From NCBI RefSeq assembly GCF_947498515.1, contig NZ_CANMKO010000003.1, forward strand, positions 62,001 to 126,000: DNA of 64,000 nt, written 5' to 3'. The notes beneath the pieces are model-generated. The model saw nothing but the letters and a program-made list of their open reading frames with translations. It searched no databases and was not told the origin of the DNA. Below are positions 36,701-44,089 of this stretch, one piece after another; positions within the stretch are counted from its first letter, which is position 1, and each line of letters begins with the position of its first letter. A program made the position numbers and the translations under genes. The stretch is from an uncultured Pelagimonas sp. GTDB taxonomy: Bacteria; Pseudomonadota; Alphaproteobacteria; Rhodobacterales; Rhodobacteraceae.

Positions 36701-39700
36701 GCAAATCCATCATCAGCGGGTTTCAATCCAGCGCCACGCACAAGCCAAAGAAGGGCGAAGGCAAAGGCGGCAAAGAGGCCGATCATGACGCGCAGGTTAT
36801 GGACCCGTTTCAGGAAGCCAAGGCGCTGTTCTTTGCCCAACAGAAGGGGCGGCAGAACCACCGTGGAGCCGACTATTTCGCCACGCCTGAGCCATTGGGC
36901 CTGCGCATGGTCGAATGGTTGGATTTGAACGCAGGCGAGCGCGCCTTGGAGCCGTCAGCGGGTCATGGTGCCATTGCTCGGTTCTTCCCCGACACCGTGC
37001 ATCAAACCGCGATTGAGCCGTCCTACAACCTGCAGGCCGATCTGTCATTGAACGCGCCGAACATCGACCGACGCATTGATGAAAACTTCGAGACATTGCC
37101 CGTCGTGAACAAGTTTCACGGTATTGCCATGAACCCGCCGTTTGGCCGTGGCGGCAAGCTGGCAATGGAGCATTTGAAGAAAGCCGCCGGCCACTTGTAC
37201 GACGGCGGTCGAATTGTTGCGATCATCCCGCGCGGACCATCGGCAGACAAATACCTCGCAATGGCAACGCAGAGCATGGAAGGTATGGGCGTTTATATGA
37301 CCGCCTCGATCGACCTACCCGCAGTGACGTTCAAACGCGCAGGAACCAGCGTTCAAACCAAGGTCGTCGTGTTCGACAAGCAAATGACCGAAGACGGCAA
37401 GCGCTATGTCGAAAACCTCTTGTCATACGAGACCATCGGCGGCGACACACTAGAGCAATTCGTTGACAATCTGGAAGGCATGTTGCCCGCGACCGGACCA
37501 CGCCACCTACCGCCCGTTGACGAAGCCGCAGAGCTTGAAATTCCAACAGCCGAAAAGGTCGATGTGGTTTCGGTGGTGGATGATAAGCCTATCGTCCGTC
37601 CTAAGCGCTTCACCAAAGACAAAGAGGAACACCTGCGCCGTGTCGAATTGGCGGCAGAGCTTGGTGGCTCCTATGTCACGCGCAAGAAAGACAAAGAGGG
37701 CTGGGGCTTTGTGTTCCCTGATCGGGAGAAGGCCAATGCCTTTGCAAGCGATCTGAACGGCAAGGCCCGCAAGGCCGGTACAGTCAGCGACGGTTTCAAG
37801 GCCGAGAAGCCACGCACCATGTACGAGCTGCGCAACCGTCTTGATGCCTTGGGTCTTGAGGATGTGGATCTAACCGAAATGGACGGAAGCCCACGCGATG
37901 ATCTGGGCCGGTTCCGGTCGCGAGAGGGCAACATGGAAATCCTGTTGCGCGCCACCTTTGGCGGAACGGATACCCTCAACCACGAGGCAATTCACGCGCT
38001 CCGGGCCATGAACCTTTTCACCAAAGAAGAATGGGCCGCACTTGAAGCCAAAGCGCCAGGGTGGATTGAGCGCTACGGCATTGATGAACGCTATGCCGGT
38101 GAAAGCAAAGAGGTTCAGACGGAAGAGGCCATTGCCGAAGCCTTTGCCGAATGGGCGCGCACCAAGGGGAGTGGAGCCGGTAAGATTGCCCGTAGCTTCG
38201 AAAAGGTGCGTCGTTTCTTCTCCGCCATGCTGGACGCGCTTCGACGCTCCGGCTCAGTGGAAGCCGCCGATGTCTTCAATGGCGTTGACAGCGGCGTTGT
38301 GGGGCGCAGAGCGCGCACAGGACATGCCCGCGCCGTTGATCTGGCCCGTAAGACCACGGGTGCCTATGCCGACGCTGACCCCGGCCTATTCCGCGCAATC
38401 AAGGATAGCGCTTCTGAGCGCGGTTCGTGGTGGCAAACAACCCGCGTTCTCTTTCAGGATGCGTTTGCGCCTTGGAAGAATGTTGACCGGGCGCTTGGCT
38501 TGAAAGGCGAGCGATCCACCTACGACCGCATGTCTCTGGTGGAAAGTAAGGCTGGCGTTGCCCTCGACAAGATGGAGCGCGACTATCAGGAGCCGATTGC
38601 AAAGCTCATGGGCCAGCACGAGTTGAGCCAAACCGCTGTTGGAGCTTACCTGATCGACCGCCACGCCGACGAGCGCGACGAGCGCATTGCGCGGACACTC
38701 GGGCGTACCGAAGGCTCTGGCCTGACGCAAACCGACCGCGCAGCAATCCGTTCTGAGTTGGCAAAGAACAACGCCGACCAGATGCGGGCACTGAAAGAAA
38801 TCGGTGAGCTGGTGGACAAGTGGCATGAGGATATGATCGAGGTTCGCGTAAGGGCTGGCCTGTTGTCCAAGCAAGAGGCCGCGTCTTGGCGCGAGTATGA
38901 CCATTACGTCCCGCTGAAAGGCTTTGAAGAGGTCGAGGGAATGACCGTCACCGAGCAGCTGCAAGGCGAGCGATCACGGGCAGGGAAGGGCAACAGCGTT
39001 TCCGGCCGGGAGACACGCGCCGCGAAAGGCCGTGCCGAAGTGGGTGCAGCCAAATTCGATGAAGTGGTTTCAAACATCGTTGCCGGGGCAGGGGAGGCAC
39101 TTGTGCGCGCCCACAAAAACGAAGTGGGTCAAACCTTCCTGAATACCGTTCGCCAGAACAAAAGCCCGCTTTGGTCAGAGGTGAAACGCAAGTCTCGCCC
39201 CATGCTCAATGTGGAAACCGGCGTCGTTCAGTGGATGCGCGAGTACGATTTCAAAGACCGCAATGACCCGGCGGTGATCAGCATGAAAGAGGGCGGGAAA
39301 GAGGTACTTATTCGCCTGCATGATGCTGGCTTGGCCCGCGCCTATAGCAAGATCGGCTTCGCTCAGATTTCGTGGTTCGCACGGTCGATTGCTCGACCCA
39401 TTACTCAATTCCGATCCGCATCACTGACCCGGTGGAGCCCGAAGTTTCTGGCAACAAACACAGTTCGAGACATCACAACCGGCTTGATTATCTCACAGAA
39501 ATTCAACGCCAAGAATGATGCCCGATACCGCGGAGTTCGGTCCAAGATCGCCAAGTATTATGCGCCTGCGCTCTATTTCTCGGGGCGCAATGCGATTATG
39601 CCGGATGCCGACAAGCACCAATGGGATAAGTGGGTGCGTGAGTTTAAGCGCGAAGGTGGCGCAACAGCGTTCGCCAAATACACCGACGTTCGCACCACAA

Positions 39701-41199
39701 AGTCAGACTTGGCCAAACGCGCAAAGCACCATAGCCGCAGCAAAGCCAGCAAAGCCGCGATCTTCACGGCAAAATCTTACTTTGAGGCTATGCGCGTGGC
39801 CAACGAGGCGACGGAGAACGCCATGCGTCTTGCCACATACCGTGCGCTACGTGAGAGCGGGATTGATGCTGTTGAGGCCGCAAACGCCGCGAAGGACATC
39901 ACCGTCAACTTCAACCGCCGTGGCGAGTGGACATCCGAGATTTCCAGCTATGCCATGTTCTTCAACCCGGCGGTTCAGGGTGCCGCGTTCATTGCTCAGA
40001 ACGCCAAGCATCTTGTGAAGCCGATGATTGCCCTGACCGCGCTTGGCGTCGGCATGGAAGTGATCAACCAGATGATGCAGGGAGAGGAAGAGGAATGGGA
40101 TCGGATGCCGCTCTACATGAAGCAGCGGAATTTGATCATCCCCAACATCTTTTCGGAAGACGAGACAGCGCATTTCAAGATGCCCCTGCCTTACAACTTC
40201 TCGACCTTCGTCACCGCTGGCCGTGTGGCCACAGCGCTTGGCATGGGAACGATGGACCCCGCACAGGCGTTCAAAGACTTGTCGTCTGAGACAATGACTT
40301 CTTGGTCGCCAACCGGCGGTGTGTCGTGGGGCACGTTTGTTCCTGACGCCTTCGAGCCTGTTGCCGAGGTCGTGGCAAACGAGAACAATTTCTTTGGGTC
40401 CAAGGTCCACTATGGCCGGATCGACAACGGAGCGCCCCTGTCAGAACAGATGTCACCAAGTCAGAGCTGGTTGTCGCAGGACATCGCACGGTCGCTCAAT
40501 AAGCTATCGGGCGGAAGCCTGACCAAATCAGGAAGCATCGACCTGCACCCCAAGGCCGTTGATCACCTGATCTTTGGTTACACTGGCGGTATGGGGCGCA
40601 TGGTGGCCGGGATTGCCAATGAGGCGTCGGCTTATGGTGCCGGTCATGACGCGGATAGTAGCGCGCATGAGTTTTCATCCATCTTCTACGGTTCGTATGA
40701 CGACCGGGCCGCTATTTCCCGCTCCTACGAAAACTCAAACAACGTCACGACCAAGGCGAAAGATGCCTGGCTCCGGGCGGCAGAGTTTGGCGCGCGGGCT
40801 GCAGAGGCTTATGGCCAGCCTATTGATGATCCAAAGAAGTTTGCTAAGGCGCACATGCCGTCACTGGTGAAAGACCCTGAGTTCAAAGCCTTTATTGAAG
40901 AGAACAAGCGCGACTTGGCTCTGGTGTTTAAGGGAGAGGGCAATTGGGAGAAAATTCTTGTCGCCGCGATGAAGGCTGGCGTTAGGCGTGAGCATGGCGG
41001 GAAAGAGTATTGGGTAAACATTTACAACAGCGAGTTTGAAAAGACCGAAATCCGCAAGTACCTGAAAGTCATGTCAGATATATCCGCTGCGCGCCGCCTC
41101 GCTCGAAAGACCGATGGCAAAGAGTATTGGGATCAGTGGAAGAAATTGGACGCAGCGCAGGCCCACGCCGCCCGCACGTTCAACAAAATGTTCTACTAA
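30703..41199 (+). CDS. Giant polyvalent protein: helicase, N6-adenine methylase, zincin
   Basis: A 3498-residue protein. In order: an N-terminal helical part; an Ala/Gly-rich hydrophobic segment (about 380-546); disordered Pro/Glu linkers; further associated domains; an SF2 helicase with Walker A GTGTGKT at 1468-1474, DETN at 1554, SATPF at 1655-1659 and QTEGRIYRVGQ from 1946; an N6-adenine methyltransferase with EPSAGHG at 2083-2089 and NPPF at 2144-2147; a zincin with HEAIH at 2427-2431; and about 900 C-terminal residues like the LPD domains of polyvalent proteins, with one hydrophobic segment near 3105-3126. Known relatives (DarB type) are ejected with phage DNA and protect it from restriction. 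Two other genes are nested in its linkers. Confidence 0.85.
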   Translation: MSDIEKFKKIRGLLPELDHLSDGEFAEKVRTTALPDMDKVDFYHKVGLQDRNPSGFEDRPALGALAGGLGGSTQPKPAPLSPTEQPVALPNVATQAPAMPRAPGVTPAVSPPAGMDALPSIGGPDVSAPRSPMQEPMAPIGGPAISPAGGKPALSDAIIQASKPEGPRQKPDMSFGMGGFNPDQAALARRQAIELGGAEIAGRNDPVAPEPVDPNNPEGTAVGRAVERGVIRVKQSVPAYKASRAASAIREAREGYASQGGYQARADSYEEEAAALEAELSVVAEADPEAAEQLQEEIDFLRSKAKMERIGADTPTIKGNQKRLDAVATKKAVTGSEALVRLQELSKEAQALPMSAGAENVKKRLAAAEDTWSDTFNVLMESPLETGAFLAEVGLESSPQLAASAAAGIITKNPGVASAILGGGAMTSEYGSSIAEYLQEKRIKINSVEDAAAVLKDPDLMRDAEARGLKRGVVIAAAEALGMKATAVAQGAMSPVKGAIAGAGIQATAGGGGEAAARAAAGQEFSAQEVIIEALAEVFTAPAEIATAAYSKKKPDAQQTPPMPPQAGVPPLDEAAPNVKTPTPDLPNKVRPEPLQPETPPSSGTADAIRKATEPAPAPEPTPEPTPVSKKPAADTEESNPEAFEEEAEEKLNYVSGSDGNLYKVDRDETGKAVFSAVGPDDGGAATASSVPDDAESRIAEIEANAPKKDLQKKPFTYLFKRMNFGVKGENAKGIHPDGPIGQILKAGGMTSRNSPGVFSRKGSPSADNIPVSEIREHYPEAPDDGNGYVEPQWLADKLLAEHGGTPQFSADQYDLVQHHKAYDDALAEVRTGRVTPEADTYVEPTGIPHPEKDMRQPIERLNDIRTAVISEAHEDGIDLDPASLARVTDKLDRDGGEVIDAIWSDLSNPDFAPEQKGALVDENPIPFPEPGNDQAPAGRADPASSQGRLDQGATSDARPEGDTRTEDRGQEALGPVQQNAPVSDGKPASEQTDAGEQTLIPGVEPVTDKAKAEVQMSKPKRGGNAPVDDGLFDTGARDQTDMFSDAGASPKPKAGKKRTAADNFRENYARKMKGGGNDLRGNPNLSGVADYADWLGNLPDADWAAIEGHFGNEHNPFLNAASIDEVGAQNFLQGKIDDAGKKTVKKKPVSDQAGNAQNQEPVKKPDDEIDLDDIGFSADELAELDAIGAAFKKKLDGTQLNAGLDPELIGLAYKAASIYIKRGVRDFSKFAKAFVKQTGLQMDTVARYLRDAYNSVRDDMEDDGADVSDMDDSRAVRTKTKELQDEFRDSGNDLEQGQEPTDGVGQADVPNDGRSTERSAGPSEGPDQGRSGGDRTVSDAGTAPARAPRTAGDSGRTPGTDAGVTRSPEYEGSPQSGVEGTPDAEPGAIVDAHEAATPRPRGEPDANAQQLANQTDTKPKFGDPDSIDAMLPALHPEQRDDVLKIEERFFAPKDGRKAGYGYMNTNGTGTGKTYVAAGLAKRFYAAGKQNILIMTKRPTFKTFKEALDALGVPYNEPKDTDTSYEGVNLVTINGALGKNKALADIEWDLIIPDETNYISENMKGDILARGDDFRGLALHPDHLVNRANMHLHEQITELEKVRLEILVAVEAGKNNEADQLENRARSLEERISKERQRLVSEYKKKPRPHVAMFSATPFTTPKSLEYGEGFLFDFEKIDATSYNQPNGREKFMIQNFGYRMRYNKLTEPENMVDMAMMARRFNERLRREGVMDGRVLEVDHDYQRMWLDVDGGVGTQIDAAFKLMHEDKHFRPLYTAFNKSFSHHKRIQLLEAIKAQGAIENIRADLALGRKVVVFHDRQYGGGFNPFDTLEAADKNQSAEGLEALWSEFQAANPWVSELDFTGMKPARDALIEAFPNAAIVGSGVSAGKSLRNQTTFNMDDSGVDVVITQSESGKDGWSGHDTTGKHQRAIHNLGIPNRPTTLIQTEGRIYRVGQASDAIFRYYNTGTQMEKRLFADVISGRADMAESLAMGDQARGLRKSIISGFQSSATHKPKKGEGKGGKEADHDAQVMDPFQEAKALFFAQQKGRQNHRGADYFATPEPLGLRMVEWLDLNAGERALEPSAGHGAIARFFPDTVHQTAIEPSYNLQADLSLNAPNIDRRIDENFETLPVVNKFHGIAMNPPFGRGGKLAMEHLKKAAGHLYDGGRIVAIIPRGPSADKYLAMATQSMEGMGVYMTASIDLPAVTFKRAGTSVQTKVVVFDKQMTEDGKRYVENLLSYETIGGDTLEQFVDNLEGMLPATGPRHLPPVDEAAELEIPTAEKVDVVSVVDDKPIVRPKRFTKDKEEHLRRVELAAELGGSYVTRKKDKEGWGFVFPDREKANAFASDLNGKARKAGTVSDGFKAEKPRTMYELRNRLDALGLEDVDLTEMDGSPRDDLGRFRSREGNMEILLRATFGGTDTLNHEAIHALRAMNLFTKEEWAALEAKAPGWIERYGIDERYAGESKEVQTEEAIAEAFAEWARTKGSGAGKIARSFEKVRRFFSAMLDALRRSGSVEAADVFNGVDSGVVGRRARTGHARAVDLARKTTGAYADADPGLFRAIKDSASERGSWWQTTRVLFQDAFAPWKNVDRALGLKGERSTYDRMSLVESKAGVALDKMERDYQEPIAKLMGQHELSQTAVGAYLIDRHADERDERIARTLGRTEGSGLTQTDRAAIRSELAKNNADQMRALKEIGELVDKWHEDMIEVRVRAGLLSKQEAASWREYDHYVPLKGFEEVEGMTVTEQLQGERSRAGKGNSVSGRETRAAKGRAEVGAAKFDEVVSNIVAGAGEALVRAHKNEVGQTFLNTVRQNKSPLWSEVKRKSRPMLNVETGVVQWMREYDFKDRNDPAVISMKEGGKEVLIRLHDAGLARAYSKIGFAQISWFARSIARPITQFRSASLTRWSPKFLATNTVRDITTGLIISQKFNAKNDARYRGVRSKIAKYYAPALYFSGRNAIMPDADKHQWDKWVREFKREGGATAFAKYTDVRTTKSDLAKRAKHHSRSKASKAAIFTAKSYFEAMRVANEATENAMRLATYRALRESGIDAVEAANAAKDITVNFNRRGEWTSEISSYAMFFNPAVQGAAFIAQNAKHLVKPMIALTALGVGMEVINQMMQGEEEEWDRMPLYMKQRNLIIPNIFSEDETAHFKMPLPYNFSTFVTAGRVATALGMGTMDPAQAFKDLSSETMTSWSPTGGVSWGTFVPDAFEPVAEVVANENNFFGSKVHYGRIDNGAPLSEQMSPSQSWLSQDIARSLNKLSGGSLTKSGSIDLHPKAVDHLIFGYTGGMGRMVAGIANEASAYGAGHDADSSAHEFSSIFYGSYDDRAAISRSYENSNNVTTKAKDAWLRAAEFGARAAEAYGQPIDDPKKFAKAHMPSLVKDPEFKAFIEENKRDLALVFKGEGNWEKILVAAMKAGVRREHGGKEYWVNIYNSEFEKTEIRKYLKVMSDISAARRLARKTDGKEYWDQWKKLDAAQAHAARTFNKMFY
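33467..33703 (+). CDS. Nested gene A inside the polyvalent gene (+1 frame)
   Basis: A 78-residue basic protein, starting at ATG 33467 with AAAGGAG at 33451-33457 (9-base spacing). The content is helix-prone and Lys/Arg/Gln-rich (MTKRQRAERTLQAAKDGWIK, REQKIEAKKHSDRCNK), with normal phage codon use. In the host frame the same DNA encodes a Pro/Gly/Asp-rich linker. This makes a real overprinted gene more likely than a chance ORF. TTG 33464 is an alternative start. The function is unknown; a nucleic-acid contact would suit the charge. Confidence 0.6.
   Translation: MKTQSPSQSRGMTKRQRAERTLQAAKDGWIKAQQVMRDPKATREQKIEAKKHSDRCNKTRQSVMANLQANKPTQANKP
34559..34939 (+). CDS. Nested gene B inside the polyvalent gene (+1 frame)
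   Basis: A 126-residue helical protein, starting at ATG 34559 with AAGGAG at 34546-34551 (7-base spacing). The sequence looks like a folded protein (FPMTDEALNEALDQVRDRIK; VVIELYLMLAPLLHERPALQ; LTLTKLLHRDL), with CTG-rich, high-GC3 codons. The overlapping host frame is Gly/Asp/Thr/Pro/Arg-rich with no hydrophobic core. The frame is open upstream to 34331, but that part overlaps a well-formed host-frame segment and lacks a ribosome site. The function is unknown. Confidence 0.7.
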   Translation: MNFGTAETIWNKVKNPRTEWGKQMFPMTDEALNEALDQVRDRIKADPVVIELYLMLAPLLHERPALQETVDEHPELMQALPEVLNTKEALNLASKEHPMLSRERLLTLTKLLHRDLGASLTPTLNN

Positions 41200-41202
41200 A
41201 AT

Positions 41203-41231
41203 TTGACAAAAAACAGGCCTCTTTGTAGGTT
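41203..41231 (+). promoter_or_regulatory. Candidate late promoter 2
   Basis: TTGACA at 41203-41208, 17-bp spacer, TAGGTT at 41226-41231. The spacer contains CAGGCCTCTTTG, close to the CGGGCCTTTG in candidate promoter 1 at 12545. It directly follows the giant gene and precedes a hairpin and the fibre genes. Confidence 0.55.
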
Positions 41232-41245
41232 TCAGACAATCACAA

Positions 41246-41277
41246 ATGCGGCCTCTTCTGGGGGTCGCATTTTTTTT
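41246..41277 (+). terminator. Hairpin with T-run before the fibre genes
   Basis: ATGCGGCCTC (41246-41255) pairs over 10 bp with GGGGTCGCAT (41261-41270; two G-U), with a 5-base loop. T8 follows at 41270-41277. It lies between candidate promoter 2 and the 41289 gene, so a transcript from that promoter would meet it at once. Confidence 0.75.
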
Positions 41278-41288
41278 GGGAATGCCTC

Positions 41289-41837
41289 ATGCCATTGCAC
41301 GGTAATCTAACCGATGAACCCGATTGGGTTTTCAACGGTCACTACTCCTTTGACGAAGACAGAGTTTCACTTGTCCAATCCGTCACTGAGCTTGTCCACT
41401 TCACAGCGACCGACAAGACGCACCTGATCCTTGCAACCAAGGACGTGCGCCAATGGTATGCTGATGTCACCCTGACAGAGCCGGGGCTTGCACCCGTGGC
41501 AACCCCTGCGAATGCGCCTGATGTGATCTTGGCCGCAGATGGTCGCATCTGGAAGGCAATACACGATGCGGACGAACCCGAAGAGGTCGTGACGCGGATC
41601 GTTGTTGGCACCGTTGCCGACATCATCGCCTCGCATGATCCGGCAATCCGGCACATCCAGCTACTCAACGACGATGCGGACGATTGGTATTTCTTGGACA
41701 CGTCAAATCCCGCCGCCGACCCTTACCCCCCCGAAGCCCCAAACGTCGTGATCGACGCTGACGGCAACCGTTGGAGCCGGGTCCATCCCGAACAGCCAAG
41801 CTCCGACCTATTCATGCAAAATGCGGAGATTTCCTGA
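41289..41837 (+). CDS. Fibre-associated protein with internal repeat
   Basis: A 182-residue protein. A short element occurs twice (PANAPDVILAADGRIWK and PEAPNVVIDADGNRWSR, about 80 residues apart), suggesting a beta-repeat as in fibre or adhesion proteins. There is no signal peptide. Its last base is the first of the next gene (TGATG). Function is inferred from context. Confidence 0.55.
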   Translation: MPLHGNLTDEPDWVFNGHYSFDEDRVSLVQSVTELVHFTATDKTHLILATKDVRQWYADVTLTEPGLAPVATPANAPDVILAADGRIWKAIHDADEPEEVVTRIVVGTVADIIASHDPAIRHIQLLNDDADDWYFLDTSNPAADPYPPEAPNVVIDADGNRWSRVHPEQPSSDLFMQNAEIS

Positions 41838-42307
41838 TGTGGATGCGCACCCGATATATCAACATTGTCTTTGACAGCATCAACCGGCGTGTTGCCGGAT
41901 TGCTGGGCATTGGCGACACCGACCGTGATTTTGGCACGTTCCCGTTGGACATTCTGTCCGACAACGCCGACGCCAAAGCCCTGTTCACTGAGGCCGAGGC
42001 CGCGATTGACGACAACAAGAAGAAGGTCGATTGGATCGGAGCCGCTGCGCACACCGCGCCAGCCGTTTCGGCAACCTTCTATGTGTCTGGCAACGACCTT
42101 GGCACCCCCGGCACAGCCGAAAGCGGGACATACGGCCCAATCGCCGCGCCCGATCTTTACAAGCTGATGCTGAAAGACACCCCGAACGCTACCGGATTGA
42201 ACATTGCCGACGCGGGAAACCACTTCCCAACCGACAATGTTGAAGCCGCTCTACAACACCTCGCCGTTCTAGCCGCTGACTGGATCGGGAAAGCGGAGAT
42301 TACCTAA
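41837..42307 (+). CDS. Fibre module protein 1
   Basis: A 156-residue protein. Its centre (NDLGTPGTAESGTYGPI) and end (DAGNHFPTDNVEAALQHLAVLAADWIGKAEIT) recur in the next two genes. The N-terminal part is distinct. The ATG at 41837 overlaps the previous stop; a nearby ATG at 41843 is possible. A tail-fibre role is inferred from the repeats and location. Confidence 0.6.
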   Translation: MWMRTRYINIVFDSINRRVAGLLGIGDTDRDFGTFPLDILSDNADAKALFTEAEAAIDDNKKKVDWIGAAAHTAPAVSATFYVSGNDLGTPGTAESGTYGPIAAPDLYKLMLKDTPNATGLNIADAGNHFPTDNVEAALQHLAVLAADWIGKAEIT

Positions 42308-42802
42308 ATGGCCCTCGACCTCAACACCGACTATGTAAACATCAACCGTGGCGGCACCCCCGGCACCGCTGGGTCAGGCACCGAAGGACCGGCAAAGCTC
42401 AAGGCTATCCTTCTGGCGTCGGTCGCGGTCACGCCTTCTGCAGACCCGGCAACGCTTGCGGCCTATGAGGGCACCGTCGCTTGGTTTGGTGGCAATCCGT
42501 ACCTTTGGACCGGCACCGCCTACAAGCGGGTCGCCACCTTTGCGGCGGTGAATACCGGCCTGATCAACGACGCTGGCAACTTCTTCACCACCGACAACGT
42601 TGAAGAGGCGCTGCAGCAGCTTGGCGGTGATGTCCGTGACTATGATCTATTGCTTGGTCGCCCCGCAAACTCGACGCACCTTGGCACGTTCACCGGGAAC
42701 ACCATCCCCAACAACGTATCGGTCAAGGCCGCCCTGCAAGCCCTCGAAACCGCCCTTGAAGCCCTCGCAGGCGATTGGATCGGTCAGGCTGAATTGACCT
42801 GA
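42308..42802 (+). CDS. Fibre module protein 2
   Basis: A 164-residue protein that starts on the base after the previous stop. It has the shared GGTPGTAGSGTEGP element at residues about 13-26, then LINDAGNFFTTDNVEEALQQL, and ends in DWIGQAELT like module protein 1. The TDNVEEALQ and SVKAALQ segments are the heptad-like elements often found in fibre shafts. Confidence 0.6.
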   Translation: MALDLNTDYVNINRGGTPGTAGSGTEGPAKLKAILLASVAVTPSADPATLAAYEGTVAWFGGNPYLWTGTAYKRVATFAAVNTGLINDAGNFFTTDNVEEALQQLGGDVRDYDLLLGRPANSTHLGTFTGNTIPNNVSVKAALQALETALEALAGDWIGQAELT

Positions 42803-42827
42803 TCCGGTCACGATTGGAGACCCAACT

Positions 42828-43634
42828 ATGACTTTGAACCCCCAAACGACGTTCTTCGATGGCAACGATCAGGGCACACCGGGAACCGCAGCAAGCGGAA
42901 CCTACGGCCCAATTCGCATGTCCGCGATCCTGAACGCGATCAACAACACCTCAGTCTTGCAGAGCATCACTGCAACGGCTCCACCCGGCGGCGCGGCTGC
43001 AGGGAATGCCTACTACGTTGCGGCCCCCGGAACGGGCGCTTGGGCCGGTCAGGACGGCCAGATCGCTTACCTGACCGATACCGGCTGGGCGTTCTTCGCT
43101 CCTGTTGTCGGCAAGGCTTATGGTGATGCTGGAACCGGCGGTATCTACACCTACGATGGTACAACGATGGCTGCACTTGGCGGTGGCGGTGGCGGTGGAC
43201 AAACTGACACGTTCACAAGCGCAAACGGCACTATCCTCAACGCTGGAAACAACGTCGGTCTGAACCTTGATGTGGACGCACAGGCGGTCGTGAACGGTAT
43301 CACCCTCGCAACCGCTGCAGAAGTCGCCGCCTTGGATGGTGACGAGCAGGCAGTTGTTCGTATTGATGATGGCACCCTACGCCGGGTGAACCTTGACGAT
43401 CTGCCCGGTGGTGGCGCGTCAGGTTTCCAGCTTTCGGATTTGGCGGTTGGTGAGTTTAACATCTTACACGACGCCACACTCTTTGTACCAGCGGGCCAAT
43501 CTTGGCTGTGCTTTACCTTCGAAGGCGAAACCGCAAGCCCATATGCTGACGCCAGAATTGTTGTTGGCCCGGATGGGTACAACCCGGACGGAAACGACAC
43601 GTACAAATGGCGGTTCGGCTTCCGCATCGCATAA
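42828..43634 (+). CDS. Fibre module protein 3 (probable tip)
   Basis: A 268-residue protein. It begins with the shared FDGNDQGTPGTAASGTYGPI, then has a Gly-rich hinge (ALGGGGGGGQTD) and a beta-rich C-terminal domain of about 100 residues ending in FRIA. It is the longest of the three modules, and its unique C-terminal domain could be the receptor-contacting tip. No enzymatic motif is seen. Confidence 0.6.
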   Translation: MTLNPQTTFFDGNDQGTPGTAASGTYGPIRMSAILNAINNTSVLQSITATAPPGGAAAGNAYYVAAPGTGAWAGQDGQIAYLTDTGWAFFAPVVGKAYGDAGTGGIYTYDGTTMAALGGGGGGGQTDTFTSANGTILNAGNNVGLNLDVDAQAVVNGITLATAAEVAALDGDEQAVVRIDDGTLRRVNLDDLPGGGASGFQLSDLAVGEFNILHDATLFVPAGQSWLCFTFEGETASPYADARIVVGPDGYNPDGNDTYKWRFGFRIA

Positions 43635-43668
43635 CGGCGGCCAAACCTGACATCGCAGATTTTTGAAT

Positions 43669-43702
43669 ACCCGCGCGGATCGCCCCACCGCGCGGGTTTT
43701 TT
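43669..43702 (+). terminator. Terminator after the fibre genes
   Basis: ACCCGCGCGG (43669-43678) and CCGCGCGGGT (43688-43697) form a perfect 10-bp stem with a 9-base loop. T6 follows at 43697-43702. The next gene starts 25 bp on, behind TTGGAGAGAAAC. Confidence 0.88.
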
Positions 43703-43726
43703 ATTGGGGCACAATTGGAGAGAAAC

Positions 43727-44080
43727 ATGAAACATATCTTTTCGGCTCTGGCCGTTATCATCGCTACTGCACTGTGCATCGCATCGCCTGCCGCAGCATT
43801 CCCTGACCTTGTGCGTGGCACTGTCTTTTCTGGCGAGTACGCCAATCAGATGATCGTCAAGAACGTCCGTACCGGCGAAGTCATGACCCGCGCAGAGCTT
43901 GAAGCGCAGGGCGTAGACATCTTTGACGCCAAGGCTGTTCACGCTGTCTTCGACGCGAAGTATTCCGCCGGCGACTTTACCGGCGACGGTCGCACCATCG
44001 TTGTTGACAAGGGGCCAGACGGCATTGCTGGCACCGACGACGACCGCACCGACCAAACCGGCTCCGGCAAGAGCTGGTAA
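43727..44080 (+). CDS. Secreted small phage protein
   Basis: A 117-residue protein with a clear signal peptide (MKHIFSALAVIIATALCIASPAAA, cleavage after residue 24). The mature part is acidic and ends with DGIAGTDDDRTDQTGSGKSW, an Asp-rich loop that could bind calcium. A periplasmic protein made beside the endolysin gene could serve lysis or superinfection exclusion; both are inference. The start has GGAGAG upstream. Confidence 0.65.
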   Translation: MKHIFSALAVIIATALCIASPAAAFPDLVRGTVFSGEYANQMIVKNVRTGEVMTRAELEAQGVDIFDAKAVHAVFDAKYSAGDFTGDGRTIVVDKGPDGIAGTDDDRTDQTGSGKSW

Positions 44081-44089
44081 GTGCTAAAC

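Noticed and set aside
37463-38503. Other +1 frame ORFs inside the giant gene (97 and 153 codons)
   Set aside because: They overlap the zincin and linker regions where the host frame is well structured, are rich in Arg/Ser/Pro as shadows are, and have no SD sequence.
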